A DNA stretch of 64,000 nucleotides from Prorocentrum cordatum (Eukaryota > Sar > Dinophyceae > Prorocentrales > Prorocentraceae). This document shows positions 46,372 through 57,546 of this stretch, in pieces (within the stretch, counting starts at the first letter, position 1; the number at the start of each line of letters is the position of its first letter). The position numbers and the translations under genes were made by a program. The stretch spans positions 115,312-179,311 of the forward strand of contig CAUYUJ010017775.1 of the NCBI GenBank assembly GCA_963575745.1. The letters are read 5' to 3'. The notes under the pieces were generated by a model. It worked only from the letters and a program-made list of their open reading frames with translations. It was not told the DNA's origin and did not search any database.

Positions 46372-46618
46372 GGCAGGAGGAGGGAGGATGGAGGAAGGAA
46401 GGGGCAGGGAGGAGGAGGAGGAGGAGAAGGAGGTGCAAGAGGAGGAGGAGGAGGAGGAGGAGGAGGAGTAGGAGGAGGAGGAGGAGGAGGAGGAGGAGGA
46501 GGAGGAGGAGTAGGAGGAGGAGGAAGTAGGAGGAGGAGGAGGAGGAGGAGGAGGAGGAGGAGGAGGAGCAGGAGTCGGAGTAGGAGGGAGGAGGAGGAGG
46601 AGGAGCACGAGGACGAGG
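46372..46618. repeat. (GGA)n microsatellite ahead of exon 8
   Basis: GGA triplets with TAGGAG and GTCGGA interruptions, ending 73 bases before the exon. Confidence 0.95.
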
Positions 46619-46690
46619 ATGACAAGGAGAGAGAGGTGTAGCTCTTCGTGTTCGCGGCGGGGGGGGCCCCTGGCGGGACCCGAGCCGCAG

Positions 46691-46779
46691 GCGCGGCCTG
46701 CCAAGTCTCCGTCTGCTTCACCCCCGAACTGGCCGAACCCAGTGCGGCGGATATGCATCTGCGCTACGACGAGCTCGAG
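46691..46779 (+). CDS. HYDIN: HYDIN-like exon 8
   Basis: Two bases plus 29 codons: AACQVSVCFTPELAEPSAAD, then MHLRYDELE. It matches the HYDIN strand pair (M-Q-(L/V)-x-V-x-F-x-P ... G-D ... L-x-V-x-Y-D). Acceptor GCCGCAG|GCGCGG, donor CTCGAG|GCCGCT (GC donor), phase 1 to phase 0. Confidence 0.87.
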
Positions 46780-46969
46780 GCCGCTGGCCGTGCGCTCTCC
46801 GCCGCTGCTCTTGGGCGCCGCCGCTGCCGCTGGCTGTCTGCCTCGCCACCACTGTCCCTGCTCCTTCGCCGCGCCGGCACAACTGTACAGTGCCACCCGC
46901 ACGACTGTGCAGCAGAATTCCCCTTTCCCCCTCCTCTATACTTCACGCAATCTTTCATTGCCTCGCAGC

Positions 46970-48395
46970 ACACATGCATGTTTCTCACACGCGACAGTGT
47001 ATATACATAGATGTGTGTATATACATATATATGCGCATATATGCATATATCAACATTTTTACTCACATATGTAGTTGTATACATTGTATAATAGTCGAGT
47101 CTACGGTGTTATCTTGTATGTTATTTTGTTTTGTTCTATTATAGTATAGTATATTCTATCATAACCCATCACTGTGTATCACTCCATATCATGCCATGGT
47201 ATGTTGTGTTGTGTTACGTTTACATAATTGTAGTACACTGCGGCATAAAAAGATCTGGTGCAGTATGTCTTATTGTTGTTGGGAGTATCATATTATTTTA
47301 GATGTCACGTTTTTATGTAATGCCGTATGGTGTTAGTTTACATCAATCCAGTTGTATGGCATGTAGTTAGATTATATTCGATTCTTGCCTGATCCATGGT
47401 GTAAAGTATTCGTTGTAGTATGGTATAGGCTGCTTCACCTTGCTTTCGTATGTTATAGTGTGTTATGCGTATTCATAGGATTTCGGATTCATTTGTAACC
47501 CGCACCATGCTATACTATCTGATGTTATCATATCAGTATTGTTTGATGTTTCGTTTTCATAATGCGTCGTATTGTATTCTTTCATATTGCATTATGTCGT
47601 GGTATTGGATATGTCTGTTTTCTAGTACATGTCTTAGCCCATCATATTATAGCATCTCATCGTCAATCATACCATATTTTTTGATATTATGTTATAGGTT
47701 GGTACACCAAGGTGCATCAGAGCATAGGGCATCATATAATGTAGTAGTATAACAGGTTAGAATACGCTATCTACTAGTATATCATGTGTTTGCCCTCTTA
47801 TATTCGATGCTATGGTATATGTTATCATCGTATATGTTGTTGCATTATGTCTTGCTATGTTGTGGTTTGTAATAACAATGTGTTGTATCATATATTGTCA
47901 TTTTAATATCCCGTTTATCGAATTATATCATATTTCGTGTACTATCTCGTATCGCATTTTAAGTTTTTTTTTTTTTTTTGGGGGGGGGGGGGGCGATTCT
48001 CTGTGCTATCAATTTATGTAATGTGATATGACAGTATATCATATTAGTTTGTATTTCGTCATATCACGCTGTACAGCATTATACTATATCGTAGCGTCGT
48101 ATACATTGAACTTATAGCACTATGTATTCTTATACAACGCATTTCTTATTACGCAATGTAGTTTGGTTGTATATGTTATGATACAATGTTTTATGATACC
48201 TGCTCACAGTATGTAGCACATCAGCATACTACATAATATCATAGCATCTCATATTCACGTTGCACTTCAATGTAGTGTATCATACCAAGTTATATAATAA
48301 CCCAACATATTTCCTATGTTTGTTATATCATATTTTAGTGTCATGTAGTATATTGTTATTCTTTAAATCATGCACTAGTACATCATATATGTCAG
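46970..48395. other. AT-rich island in HYDIN intron 8
   Basis: About 1.4 kb of low-GC DNA with irregular TATCATA, GTATAT and TTATATC words, bounded on both sides by normal GC-rich sequence. A T15-G14 homopolymer switch lies at 47965-47993. No coding frame or RNA gene was recognised. It is unlike everything else in the window. Confidence 0.8.
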
Positions 48396-48626
48396 AGAAG
48401 CCGCGGCTTCGACCCCATATTATTTGATTGGCCTGGAGTCTGCTGCGTACTGGTGGCTCGCTCGCTCGCCATTCTCTCCTCCACTGCGCTGCCGTGGACG
48501 CCGCGGGCTCGTCGTCCTACGGGACGGCGCGCAGCAGCAGGCCCCCCATGGCTGCTGGGCCCGCTGGGTGCCCGGCCCCCAGAGGTCGGACGAAGACGAA
48601 ACGAGGGAAGCCGAAAACAAAACGAC

Positions 48627-48736
48627 GTCGTCGTCGTCGTCGTCGCTCGTCGCTCGTCGTCGTCGTCGTCGTCGCTCGTCGTCGCTGCCCGTCGCTCGTC
48701 GTCGTCGTCGTCGTCGCTGTCCGTCGCTGTCCGTCG

Positions 48737-48780
<44 letters not shown>

Positions 48781-48830
48781 TGTCCTTCGCTCGTCGTCGT
48801 CGTCGTCGTCGTCGCCGTTGCTCGTCGCCC
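48627..48830. repeat. (CGT)n microsatellite ahead of exon 9
   Basis: CGT/CGC triplets with CCGTCGCT words, ending about 48 bases before the exon. Confidence 0.93.
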
Positions 48831-48877
48831 AGCTTCTGGCGCTTGTGCAGCGGCGGACCCCAGCGGCCCCCCTGTAG

Positions 48878-48954
48878 GCGACCGTGCGGCTGCGGGGCGG
48901 TGCCTCGAACGCGGAGGTGTCGCTGTCGACGGACAGTCTGGTCATCGAGCACAC
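48878..48954 (+). CDS. HYDIN: HYDIN-like exon 9 (last recognised)
   Basis: 25 codons plus two bases: ATVRLRGGASNAEVSLSTDS, then LVIEH. It matches the HYDIN pattern L-x-G-x-A-x-(D/N)-x-x-(V/I)-x-L-x-x-x-S-L-x-(V/I)-E-x-T. Acceptor CTGTAG|GCGACC; the donor is placed at ACAC|GTGCGC in phase 2. The next family block (a strand ending in N-R-S) was not found downstream within the window. Confidence 0.87.
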
Positions 48955-48983
48955 GTGCGCCGCACCCCGTGCGTCGGGGGGCA

Positions 48984-49345
48984 GAGGAGGATCTGGAGGA
49001 GGAGGAGGAGGAGGAGGGGGAGGAGGAGGAGGAGGAGGAGGAGGAGGAGGAGGAGCCTCCTCCCAAGCCCCAGGCCTCCCAAGCGGATTCCAAGTAGATG
49101 GAGTCGGAAGATCGCGCCGCATCGGCGATGCGTCGGCAATGCGGTTCGATGTGGAGCCCGATGTTATCCACGCCGACGGCGCCGATGCATCGCCGTTGTC
49201 GCCGATGCATCGCCGACGGAAAGGCGATGCGTCGGCGATGCGGCGCAATCCTGCGACCCATCTACTCTGACCCCACCTAGGAGGAGGCCTCAACACAACC
49301 ACCATTGCCGATGTCGCCAGTGCATCGCCGATGTATCGGCGATGT
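48984..49345. repeat. (GGA)n tract, then cluster of palindromic GATGCATCGGCGATG words
   Basis: 48984-49055 is (GGA)n, starting 30 bases after the exon 9 donor. 49110-49345 carries about ten copies of GCGATGCATCGCC or GCATCGGCGATGCG words, many self-complementary. Confidence 0.8.
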
Positions 49346-49580
49346 GCACAGTGAGGGCGTTCGCTGAGGAGTGTGCTCACGAGGCGCCAGGTCCTGGAGG
49401 ATTCCTCATCCAGCGAGGGCGGCGGTGATATCCACGGCCTCTCCACGACTTGTAGTTCCACCAGCACCAGGACCCTGTATTCCTTTTGCAGCGGTTCCTT
49501 TTCCAATGCCCTCGCCGTGAGCGAGGCGGTGCGATCCTCCGGCCCCATCTGCTCAGCTATACTGGGACCCCACCCTGGGG
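49335..49580 (-). CDS. Possible coding segment, unidentified
   Basis: The - strand frame contains EQMGPEDRTASLTARALEKE and YRVLVLVELQVVERPWISPP, a non-repetitive, protein-like composition. No start, splice partner or family is recognised, and it could be chance. Confidence 0.2.
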
Positions 49581-50134
49581 AGGCCTCTAGGGGAGGGGGG
49601 AGGACCAGGCCCCCGTACATCAGAACAGGAAATGGAACCCCTGCCCCTGATCTCGACAGGGGCGGCCTGGGCCGTCCCAGGGTTTTTTTTTTCCCCAACT
49701 TAGGTTCGGCGGGTCCACCCCTGGTTATCGTTCGAGGATTGTTGTGTCCGGAATTCCAGGTAGTAGCGACCATCATATATCTTTATAATACTCCTCCCTC
49801 CACCATCCCATCCCTCCCCCCTCCCTTCCCCCTTTTCCCTCACCCTCCCTCCCTCCTCTATCATCCCGCATCCTTCCTCTCAGCTCCCGCTCGTATTCCA
49901 CTTGGCCAACCCTCCTCTTTTATTTTTCAGTGTTCTTTTCATCCGTGCCTTGCCCGCCCTTATCCTGCCTGCTTCGTCCTCTACACCCCGTATCCTTCCT
50001 GCTCCACCCCATCTCCTCCCTGTTCCGTCCACCCTTGTCCTTCCTGCTACTATCGGCCCGAATGCGGGCTGGCCCCAATTTTGTGTCATCCCCTGCTCCG
50101 CCCACCCGTGCCCTCCCTCCGCTGATCTCCGCCG
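49581..50134. other. Unassigned stretch before gene A
   Basis: 49790-50100 is pyrimidine-rich (CCTCCC, CCTGCT words), consistent with an intron end or leader region. No gene recognised. Confidence 0.4.
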
Positions 50135-50194
50135 ATGGGCAAGTCCAAGATCCCAGCGGAGATCCGGCTGCTCAACCTTGTGTTGACGGGCAAG
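50135..50194 (+). CDS. Gene A exon 1, unknown Lys/Ala-rich protein
   Basis: ATG start, MGKSKIPAEIRLLNLVLTGK. Donor GGGCAAG|GCGCGG (GC donor), phase 0; the matching acceptor is GGGGAAG|GCGCCC at 52005/52006, sharing AAGGCGC. Gene A is assembled here from four exons by phase and AG acceptors: about 257 residues, ending at TAG 56018-56020. I do not recognise the family. It follows HYDIN exon 9 on the same strand. Confidence 0.6.
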
Positions 50195-52005
50195 GCGCGG
50201 AGGAGGGGGAATGGAGGAGGGGGAATGGGGGATCGTGGGATCGGGGGAGCGGCGGGGGAGGGGGAATGGGGGATCGGGGGAGAGGACAGGAGACACAGGG
50301 CGGGGGTTAGGCAGAGGAGGGCGATGTCGAGGAGGGGGAAGGCGAAACGCGCGAGGAGGGGGGTGGGCTTGGTCCAAAGGGCGGGGACAAGGAGGAGGAG
50401 GAGCAGGAGGAGGAGGACGACGACGACCAAGACGAGGAGCTCGCGTTTGCTGCCCCGCCCTCACCGCCACCCCCCTTCCCTCCCCCCCCCCGCCCCCCGA
50501 GCGCCGCAGGCGCCGAAGGCCACCGCGCTCCAAGAGGAGCGGCAACTGAAGCTAGTCATCGCGTTGGCCTCCATCGTGCGCGCCTGCCTCGAGGAGCGCA
50601 AGAGGGGTAGGAATATGAGGTGGTCTAGGACTAGGAGTAGGGTTAGGAGTACGGTCCTTTCCGCCCGCCCATTCCCGCCCGCCCTCCCGCAACAGAAGTT
50701 GCAGTCAAGCATGCATGCTCAGTCCCATCCGCCCTCCCACAACATAAGATTAGATGCATTGTTGGCACGCTTGGGGGTTTGGCGATTGTTTCAGTGCGAG
50801 CCGAGGATGCCCCAGGACGCCGCGTTGACGTCCGCGCACGATGTACGCCGCGTACCGTTCCTGCGAACGACTCACACTCCTAGTCTGACTCGCGCCCCTA
50901 CTTCGACTCGTACTCCTACTTCTCTGACCCGCCCTCCCACTCTTACTCGGACTCGTACTGTTATTCTTATGTCTACGCTGTCTCCTGATCCGCCCCTATG
51001 AGTTGCTTCTCCCACTCCTACTCTGACTCCTACTCCTACTCTTGACGCTTCGCGCATCCCCGCCAGCCCGACCAGAAACAGCTCGTGATGCGAGCTGCCT
51101 TGATCAGAGAAGTGTAGAAGCACGCAGCGTAACAACCGCTTCGGAAGCGCTGCCCAGGGGTCTTGGAGCCATCTCGGGGCTGTCTCGGGATCCTCGCGGC
51201 CCCCCTTGTGGCGTCGCACTCAACCGACGCTCGCTCGCGAGTCCTTCGTCAATTCGCTACGTGTTCGCGTTCCTGGCTGTGCGGTCGTCTCTGTTCTCCA
51301 CTTCGGTTATATCCGCCAGCGTTCTTCTCCTCTCAATGCTTTCCTCCATCCCCCCCCCCTCCCCCGCGAGCGGCTCTGAAATGGCGCGTTGTCGCCGTCG
51401 CGGGGGGCTCTTGGATTGCTCGTGGGCGCCCTTGGGGCCCTATGTAATAGGGGCGGCATTGGGCCCCTCGCGCGGCTCTCTTGGGCCATATTGGGTCAAC
51501 TTCATCGCTTCCAGGTCTCATTGGGGAAGCGCGCGCCAGGAGAACAGTAAACGCAATAATTCATGTAAGGTTTTGGGGTTACGTCCGCAACTTTTTTTCG
51601 GAGGGGGGGGGTCACTGGCGAGTTCGGGTGTCGTTTGAGGCCGTCTCGGGGCCGCCGTGCGGTCTTTTGTATTTGCGTCGGAAACTGCATTGGGCCATAT
51701 TGAGCTGCCTTTGATCATCTCGAAACCACCTTGGGGCCTCTACGCATCTCGGAAGCCATCTTGGAAACCACTTAGGTGCCATATTGGGAACCGTCTTAGA
51801 GGCCAGTTAAATCCAACTTGGGAGCCAATTTGGAAACCATCTTGGGCCACCTTGGAAGGTAGATTGAGCAGCCTCTCGGAACGATTGAAGTCAATAGTTC
51901 GTTGCACCACCTACGCCCAGAGGGCTGGGCTCCAGGCAGGCCCCCCCGTCGCCCCCCCCGCGCCCGCGATCGTTGTTTGCCCCTTGTCCCCAGGACAAGG
52001 GGAAG
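50195..52005. other. Gene A intron 1
   Basis: 50205-50430 is purine-rich GGGGGA sequence. 50870-51060 has ACTCCTACTCTGACTC words like the (ACTCAT) arrays. 51140-51200, 51400-51500 and 51690-51870 carry CTTGGG-type words. No gene recognised. Confidence 0.5.
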
Positions 52006-52240
52006 GCGCCCCTGCTGGAGATCATCGCCGCGAAGCCTCGCCAGGAGATCGAGGAGAGCCCAACCAAGGCGTCCAAGAAAGCAGAAGCCCAGGCGGAGGC
52101 CCTCACGAGTCAGCCCTACTTCTCGGCTTCGAAGGTCAAGACCCTCGCCGACGTCCCCTCGCCATGGCTGTTCGCGTTGCTCCAGAAGCTCGCCGACCAC
52201 CAGATCCCCGCTGCGCTCATCTCAGCGATTTGCGCGAAGG
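52006..52240 (+). CDS. Gene A exon 2
   Basis: 78 codons plus one base. Begins APLLEIIAAKPRQEIEE, then a Lys/Ala-rich linker (KASKKAEAQAEAL) and a likely helical part VPSPWLFALLQKLADHQIPA. Donor GCGAAGG|GTGGCC, phase 1. An alternative acceptor 12 bases upstream (CCCCAG|GAC) would add DKGK. Confidence 0.62.
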
Positions 52241-52608
52241 GTGGCCAGTGGATGAGGCAGATCATGGTGTACTTGTCTGGACCCCGCGGGCGATTCAAGG
52301 GGCGGCGGGGTGGGTGGGAGGGGCGGGGGAAGGGGGGTGGGATGGGGCGGGAATGTCCAACTGGTGGAAGGGTGATTAGAGTGATCGATAGGAGGGTAAT
52401 GGGAGGGAACTGCGAGAGGAGGCGGGAAGGAGCTCGGGGAAGTTGGGGGAATGGGGGGGCGACGGGGGCGGCAGCAGTCACGGGAATTGCGAACGAGTCT
52501 GGCGGGTGGAGGCGGTGGTTCTCGGCAAGATCGGTAGGGGCGATGGTTGGTGGTAACGGGAGGGGGGTGCAGAGACGTCGGCCGCCCGACCCCGCCCCCC
52601 CCCCCCAG

Positions 52609-52748
52609 GGCTTCTTCGCACGTTCGAGATCGGCGGCGACCTGTTGTGCAAAGAGACCCTCGCAAAGTTCTTGTCAAAGCTGATCACCGACCGCGGTCTT
52701 CTGAACAAATCGGGGGGGTTCTTCAAGCGTTGTTGGCAGGACGACAAA
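52609..52748 (+). CDS. Gene A exon 3
   Basis: Two bases plus 46 codons: LLRTFEIGGDLLCKETLAKF, then LSKLITDRGLLNKSGGFFKR. Acceptor is a C15 run then AG|GG. The donor is placed at GACAAA|GTTGTG so that phase fits exon 4; the frame stays open to 52943, so this end is less sure. Confidence 0.58.
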
Positions 52749-54987
52749 GTTGTGTTTTTGCCACCGCACGCGATATTCCAGGTTGTTACCCGTGACTCCG
52801 AGGATGGTACAGTCAAGGATCGACTGGGATTGTCGGGCGAAAGGTTGCTTGGCATTGTAGTATCCGTTATGTTCGTAGTTGATATCGCTCACGCTTCGCG
52901 TATCTCCACCGCGCCAGCTTTTTTTCAGAAACGATGCGCATGAACATTGACGGGCGGGGTGCGACAGGAAGATACGCGTGCTGTGAGACGGATCGGGTGG
53001 CCAGGTTGATATCGATAGAGAATTTCAGGCACCAATGCGATGGTTGTTGATTGAAGTCTCGTCGGGCCACATCTGGGGCCCGCGCGGGAGGCGCTTGTAG
53101 GATGGGGGTGAGTAGTGCGGGGATGAGGGAAGATGTGGATGACGACGATGAGCCCTGGAACATGATGGGGACGACGATGAGGAGAAGGACGAATACGAAT
53201 GCTAGAAGGAGGACGGTGCCGATGACAGCGAGGCGCGTGCTGATGATGTTACGCTGATGCTACCGTTGCCAGCGTTGTTGTTGTCGATGTTGCTGGTGCT
53301 GCTCACGTACTGTCGCTGCTGATGGAGCTCCTGATGCTCGTGTTCGTCGTGGTACTGTTAGTCCTGGTCGCTGGTGGTTCGGATGATGCAAGTTGATGAT
53401 GATGGTGTTGTCGATGCTGCTGATCGTGGTGCTGCTGCTGGTGCTGCTGGGGTTGTTGCTAATGGCAGTGATGCTGCTGGTGGCGTTGCTGCAGCGCTGG
53501 TGCTAGTGTTGGTGAGGGTGGTGGTGTTGCTGATGCGGGTGCTGGAGTTGCTGCTGGTGGTGCTGCTGGTGTTGTTGAGGTTGTTGGTGTTGCTGTTTGC
53601 TCTGGTAGTGGTGGTGGTGGCTGGGTTAGTGCTGCTGATGCCGCTGCTGACGCTGCTGGTTCTGATGGTGGTCCTCCTTCGGCTGCCGCTGATGCTACTG
53701 ATGTTGAGGCTACTGCTTGCGGTGCTGCTGTTGGTACTGCTGCTGCGGGTGGTGTTTGTAGTGGTTGCGCTGCCGCTGCTGGCGTTGGTGCTGTTGCTGG
53801 TGACGCGTCTCTCTTGGGGGGTCTCTGGGGGTCATGTTGGGGTTCTATCGGTGCCCACTTGGGGCTATTTCGGATGGCCGTGGGGTTCCATTCGAGCTCT
53901 TTTGGGGGGTCTGAGCGCCTTCTCGGGGCGCGCTGGGCGTTCTTGGGGGCTCATTGGGAGCCTCGCGGGGCCTCTTGGGAGCGTCCCCGAGAAGTCGACC
54001 AACAGAGGACGGATGGGGGGGGGGTCCCCGATGTCCGTTCCCATCTTGGGTAGCCGCCGCCGCTTCTTGGGGCGCCCTTGTGCGTCGCTCTTGGGACGCA
54101 CCTGGGCGATCTCGAGGCAGTGATGGGGTCATCTTGGGCTCATCGTGGGGTTCTCTTGGGCGTTTTTGGGGTCGTCTTTGAAGCCCCAGGGCGCGTGGAC
54201 ATCGAGGGGGAGGGAAGGCCAACGCCATTATATTGTTTCCCCCCCCCCAGGGAGTTGTTGAACTACGTTGGTTTCCTTAGGGTCCTGGTGGGGCGCCCCG
54301 AGAGCACGCGCCCCCCCCCCCCACCACCCCTGCGGCCTCTAGTTTGTTTTTTTTTGTTTGGGGGGGGGGAGCGCGTCGGAAGTTGTCTAGAACTATCGTC
54401 GGCCACGTTAACTTGGGCGTGTTCGAGGCAACCGTGGAGCATTTGACCCCCTCTCGTGGCATTGCGTTGTCAGTGTTTGGCGTTGCCTTTCGCGGTGCGC
54501 CCCGTCGATGTCCAGGGGGGCGGGTCGGGATGGGTAGGTAATCCTTCCTGCGGGCAGGGGCGCGAAGGTTTGTGGAAGAGGAACGAGAGGCATCGTTAAA
54601 CAACTTGTCGCCCAGAGGGCTGATGGGGTTATATCGCGTTGTTTCCCCGCGTTGCGAGGGCAGCGTCCAGACTCTGTCGAGCATATCCAGAGAGGGCCTC
54701 GCCACCCCCCAAGCAACAATAATACACAGTGCCCAAGGGGGCCCAACGTGGCCCCAAGAAACGAGTTTATCGGGCCTCGGGGTTTGCGCAACGTCTTGGC
54801 GGAGCCCTCTCGCCGCGCCCAGCCCGTTACCAACATCCCCCCCCCCATCCACGCCCTTCGCCCCCATCGCTAATCCCTGCATCCCTCCGTCATTCGTTCG
54901 CCCTTCCCCCGTCCATCTCGTCGTCGCCATCCTCGTGCGCGTCCCCGCCATTTGTTCCATTATATCTACATGCAATCATATAGATAC

Positions 54988-55025
<38 letters not shown>

Positions 55026-55046
55026 TCCTCTGTGCCTCCCCCCAGC

Positions 55047-55094
<48 letters not shown>

Positions 55095-55681
55095 CTCTCT
55101 CTCTCTTTCTCTCTCTCTATCTCTCTCTCTCGTTTCACCCCCCCATCTCGTGCCAAATCAGTTTCCTTGTTGACCCGTCGCCCCCCGCTACGCGCTGCCC
55201 GACAGGACGTGATGCGGAATTTGGTCACTGGTGTCGACCACGAGCTCCGTGAGCCCTGGCCCGCAGGCCACCCATCGAACCTCAATGCCCACCCCTCGAG
55301 CTCCTCCCTCCCCGCCTCGTTTATCTTTTTTCCCTCGTCCATCCTCGCCCCCCCCCGTCCTCCATGTGTTTCTTCGCGCTCCACCCTCACTTTCTCCGCC
55401 ATCGCCCCTGGCTTCATCCGCCATCCACCCTCCGCCCTTGCTTCTCACCCCACCATTCACCCCCCACCCTCTTCCTTCCGCGCCCCACCCTCGCCCTGCT
55501 CCGCCCTCCCCCCCCCCCCGCCCCCACCCCCCCCGCTATTGCCCCCGCCCCCTCCGCTTCCCCCGTCCTCCACCGTTGCTTCTAAATTCCCCCCTCCCCT
55601 CTCGCCGACGCCCCCCCCATCTCCCTCGACGCCTCTCGTCGCTTCTGCAGCAGCGCGCTCCCCCCCCCCGTGCCGGGCAAG
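52749..55681. other. Gene A intron 3 with triplet and CTTGGGG repeats
   Basis: 53110-53805 is a degenerate GTT/GCT/GAT triplet block. 53810-54190 is CTTGGGG-type repeat. 54985-55022 is (AT)n and 55047-55135 is (CT)n. 55290-55660 is C-rich pyrimidine sequence leading to exon 4. No other gene recognised. Confidence 0.5.
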
Positions 55682-56020
55682 ACCATCGAGAACAACTTCG
55701 CCGAGTACGCCGCCAACGTCTTGAACTTGGGCTCGCACAGGCCGATCACCAAGCTGTTCGTCGAGAAGGTCAAGAAGGTCCAGGACAAGAAGAGGGATGA
55801 CCAGAAGCAGGCCGAGACGTTCGTCGGCACCGTCCAGAAGCGGAAGTTCCAGGCCGAGGTCACCGTCAGCAAGGAGCTCTGCGTGGCCGCGCGCCGCACG
55901 CGCCCGAAGGTTGCTGCTGCTCTCCAGGCAGCTCCGCTCCAGGAGCCACCAGCGGCTGCGGAGAAGCAGCCGTTGCCCCCACCAGTGGCTGATGGGGGGG
56001 AGCAGGACATTTCCGAGTAG
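55682..56020 (+). CDS. Gene A exon 4 (terminal)
   Basis: 112 codons and stop TAG: TIENNFAEYAANVLNLGSHR, then a strongly charged helix (FVEKVKKVQDKKRDDQKQAE), KRKFQAEVTVSKELCVAA and a Pro/Ala-rich tail ending GGEQDISE. Third codon positions are almost all G or C, as expected for a real dinoflagellate exon. The acceptor is placed at GGGCAAG|ACC; it lacks the usual G after AG, so the exact start is uncertain. Confidence 0.68.
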   Translation, partial: TIENNFAEYAANVLNLGSHRPITKLFVEKVKKVQDKKRDDQKQAETFVGTVQKRKFQAEVTVSKELCVAARRTRPKVAAALQAAPLQEPPAAAEKQPLPPPVADGGEQDISE

Positions 56021-56959
56021 GTTTCGCATTCGTCGGCGTCGGTGGTGACCGCGCTGTCTCTGATTCCCCGTGCCCCCTTTTCAATTCTTGGGGGCAGGTT
56101 CGCGCCTTGTCTCGGGGGGCGCGGTATAAATTATGCTGCTCCGAGTTGCACGTCGGTTTTAGATTTAGCCACGGTGAAGGTGGCTTCGGGGGGGCCATCA
56201 TAGGCCATTTGGGGGGCTGATCGGTGGCTCTGTTCCTGGAGTGGTGTTTGCCGCGCACATAGAAATATACATGGGTTTTGGTCTGATTCCAGTCCAGGCG
56301 CGGAGGCTGGTAGGAGGCAGGATTGATTAGGGGAGAAGGAATGAAGAGGGGGGATGAGATATTAAGGGGAGGGGAGGGACTAGTAGGATGGATGAGCGAA
56401 GAGGTTCAGTGAAGGCTGGTTGCGCACATTGATGAGGCCATCACGGTGAGACCGACAGCCCCCCCAGGCCAGATTGCCCGCTTCGCACCTTGTGAACGGA
56501 TTGCGCTGGCGCAGTACGCAGCGTGGGGGCGCAGCGTTCCTTCTGCAACGATGTGGAAAAAAACGTTTATGGCTAGCCCTCCGCCCCCGCCTTCGGACGC
56601 GCCGAGAACGGTGCTCATTTCTGCCCCGCTTACGCCCCCGCCCCAAATATACACAGGACATCCGCAGGCTTCTGGTGATCGGCCCCCATGATGGCTGGCG
56701 CTGTGTACCTCGGGTTGGAGCCGTTAGTTCACATTGTCGATGGTGTGAGTCCGAGGCAGTTGTTCTTAACGTCGGTATTCGTTTTGGCATGGAGCCTTGA
56801 GGCGTTGGATTTCGGCGAGCGCGGCCACCCCCTGCCCCTTCCAGTAGAACCTTTGACGCTGGATTGTTAAGGTTCCGCAGATTTTGTCTCGCCCCACCGC
56901 CCACCTCGTGGCCGAGGCCATTTGGGCCTCGGCCATTTTGGCCCAGACGGTTTTCAGGC
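56021..56959 (+). other. Gap between genes A and B, with a possible exon
   Basis: 56420-56560 reads on the + strand HIDEAITVRPTAPPGQIARF and then PCERIALAQYAAWGRSVPSA, protein-like and non-repetitive but unidentified. 56691-56868 is also open (VYLGLEPLVHIVDGV). GCCATTTTGGC at 56932-56942, 17 bases before the gene B ATG, matches the core of the dinoflagellate spliced leader, but 11 bases can match by chance. Confidence 0.3.
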
Positions 56960-57085
56960 ATGGCCTTTTTGCAGGCGTCCCCTCAGTGCTTTCGGCTTTA
57001 CTGGGGCAACGCGGCGAATGGAGTTGACATCCAGCTGCTGCAGAACACGGTGACCTTGGAGATTGTGGAGCTACCGCGTGAGAAG
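56960..57085 (+). CDS. Gene B exon 1, unknown protein
   Basis: ATG and 42 codons: MAFLQASPQCFRLYWGNAAN, then a beta-like segment (GVDIQLLQNTVTLEIVELPR). Donor GAGAAG|GTCTGG, phase 0. TGAGAAGGT occurs at both ends of the following intron. Gene B is built from five to six exons to about 62673. No family recognised. The Met may be internal if the exon starts at TTTTCAG|GC. Confidence 0.6.
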
Positions 57086-57546
57086 GTCTGGGGGTGGGGG
57101 GAAGTTGGCAGCTTCGCGATTGCGATGGGGTCGGTGTCGTCATGGGCACCCCGCCCCATCCCACCCCGCCCCCGCGCATCGGTCGATAGCGATGCGCACA
57201 TCACCTTCACCTTGGACTCTGCCTCCGCATCCTCCCCTCCCCTCTCCCTGCCCATCGTGACCATGATTACCTTCGCGGCCACTTCCCATCGTCCTGCTCA
57301 TCGCACCAATCCCTCACATTGCTCGCCTCCCCCCATTCACCCCCCCTTCATATTCAAGGCACCCCCAGTCAATATTCTTGCACTTGTGTACAGTCCCCCC
57401 CCCTCGACTCCTCGATTGCACCCGCGCTTTTACTCCCTCCCCGATTCGCTCCCCTCACCACCGCCCTTCCGCGCCCCCCCCCATCGCAAATCGCCCGCGT
57501 TCCCCCCGGCCCTCGCACCCCTAACTTTCGCGGTGTCCCTGAGAAG

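Noticed and set aside
53374-54123. 249-codon Val/Leu-rich ORF
   Set aside because: Degenerate triplet repeat followed by CTTGGGG-type repeat; no protein pattern.
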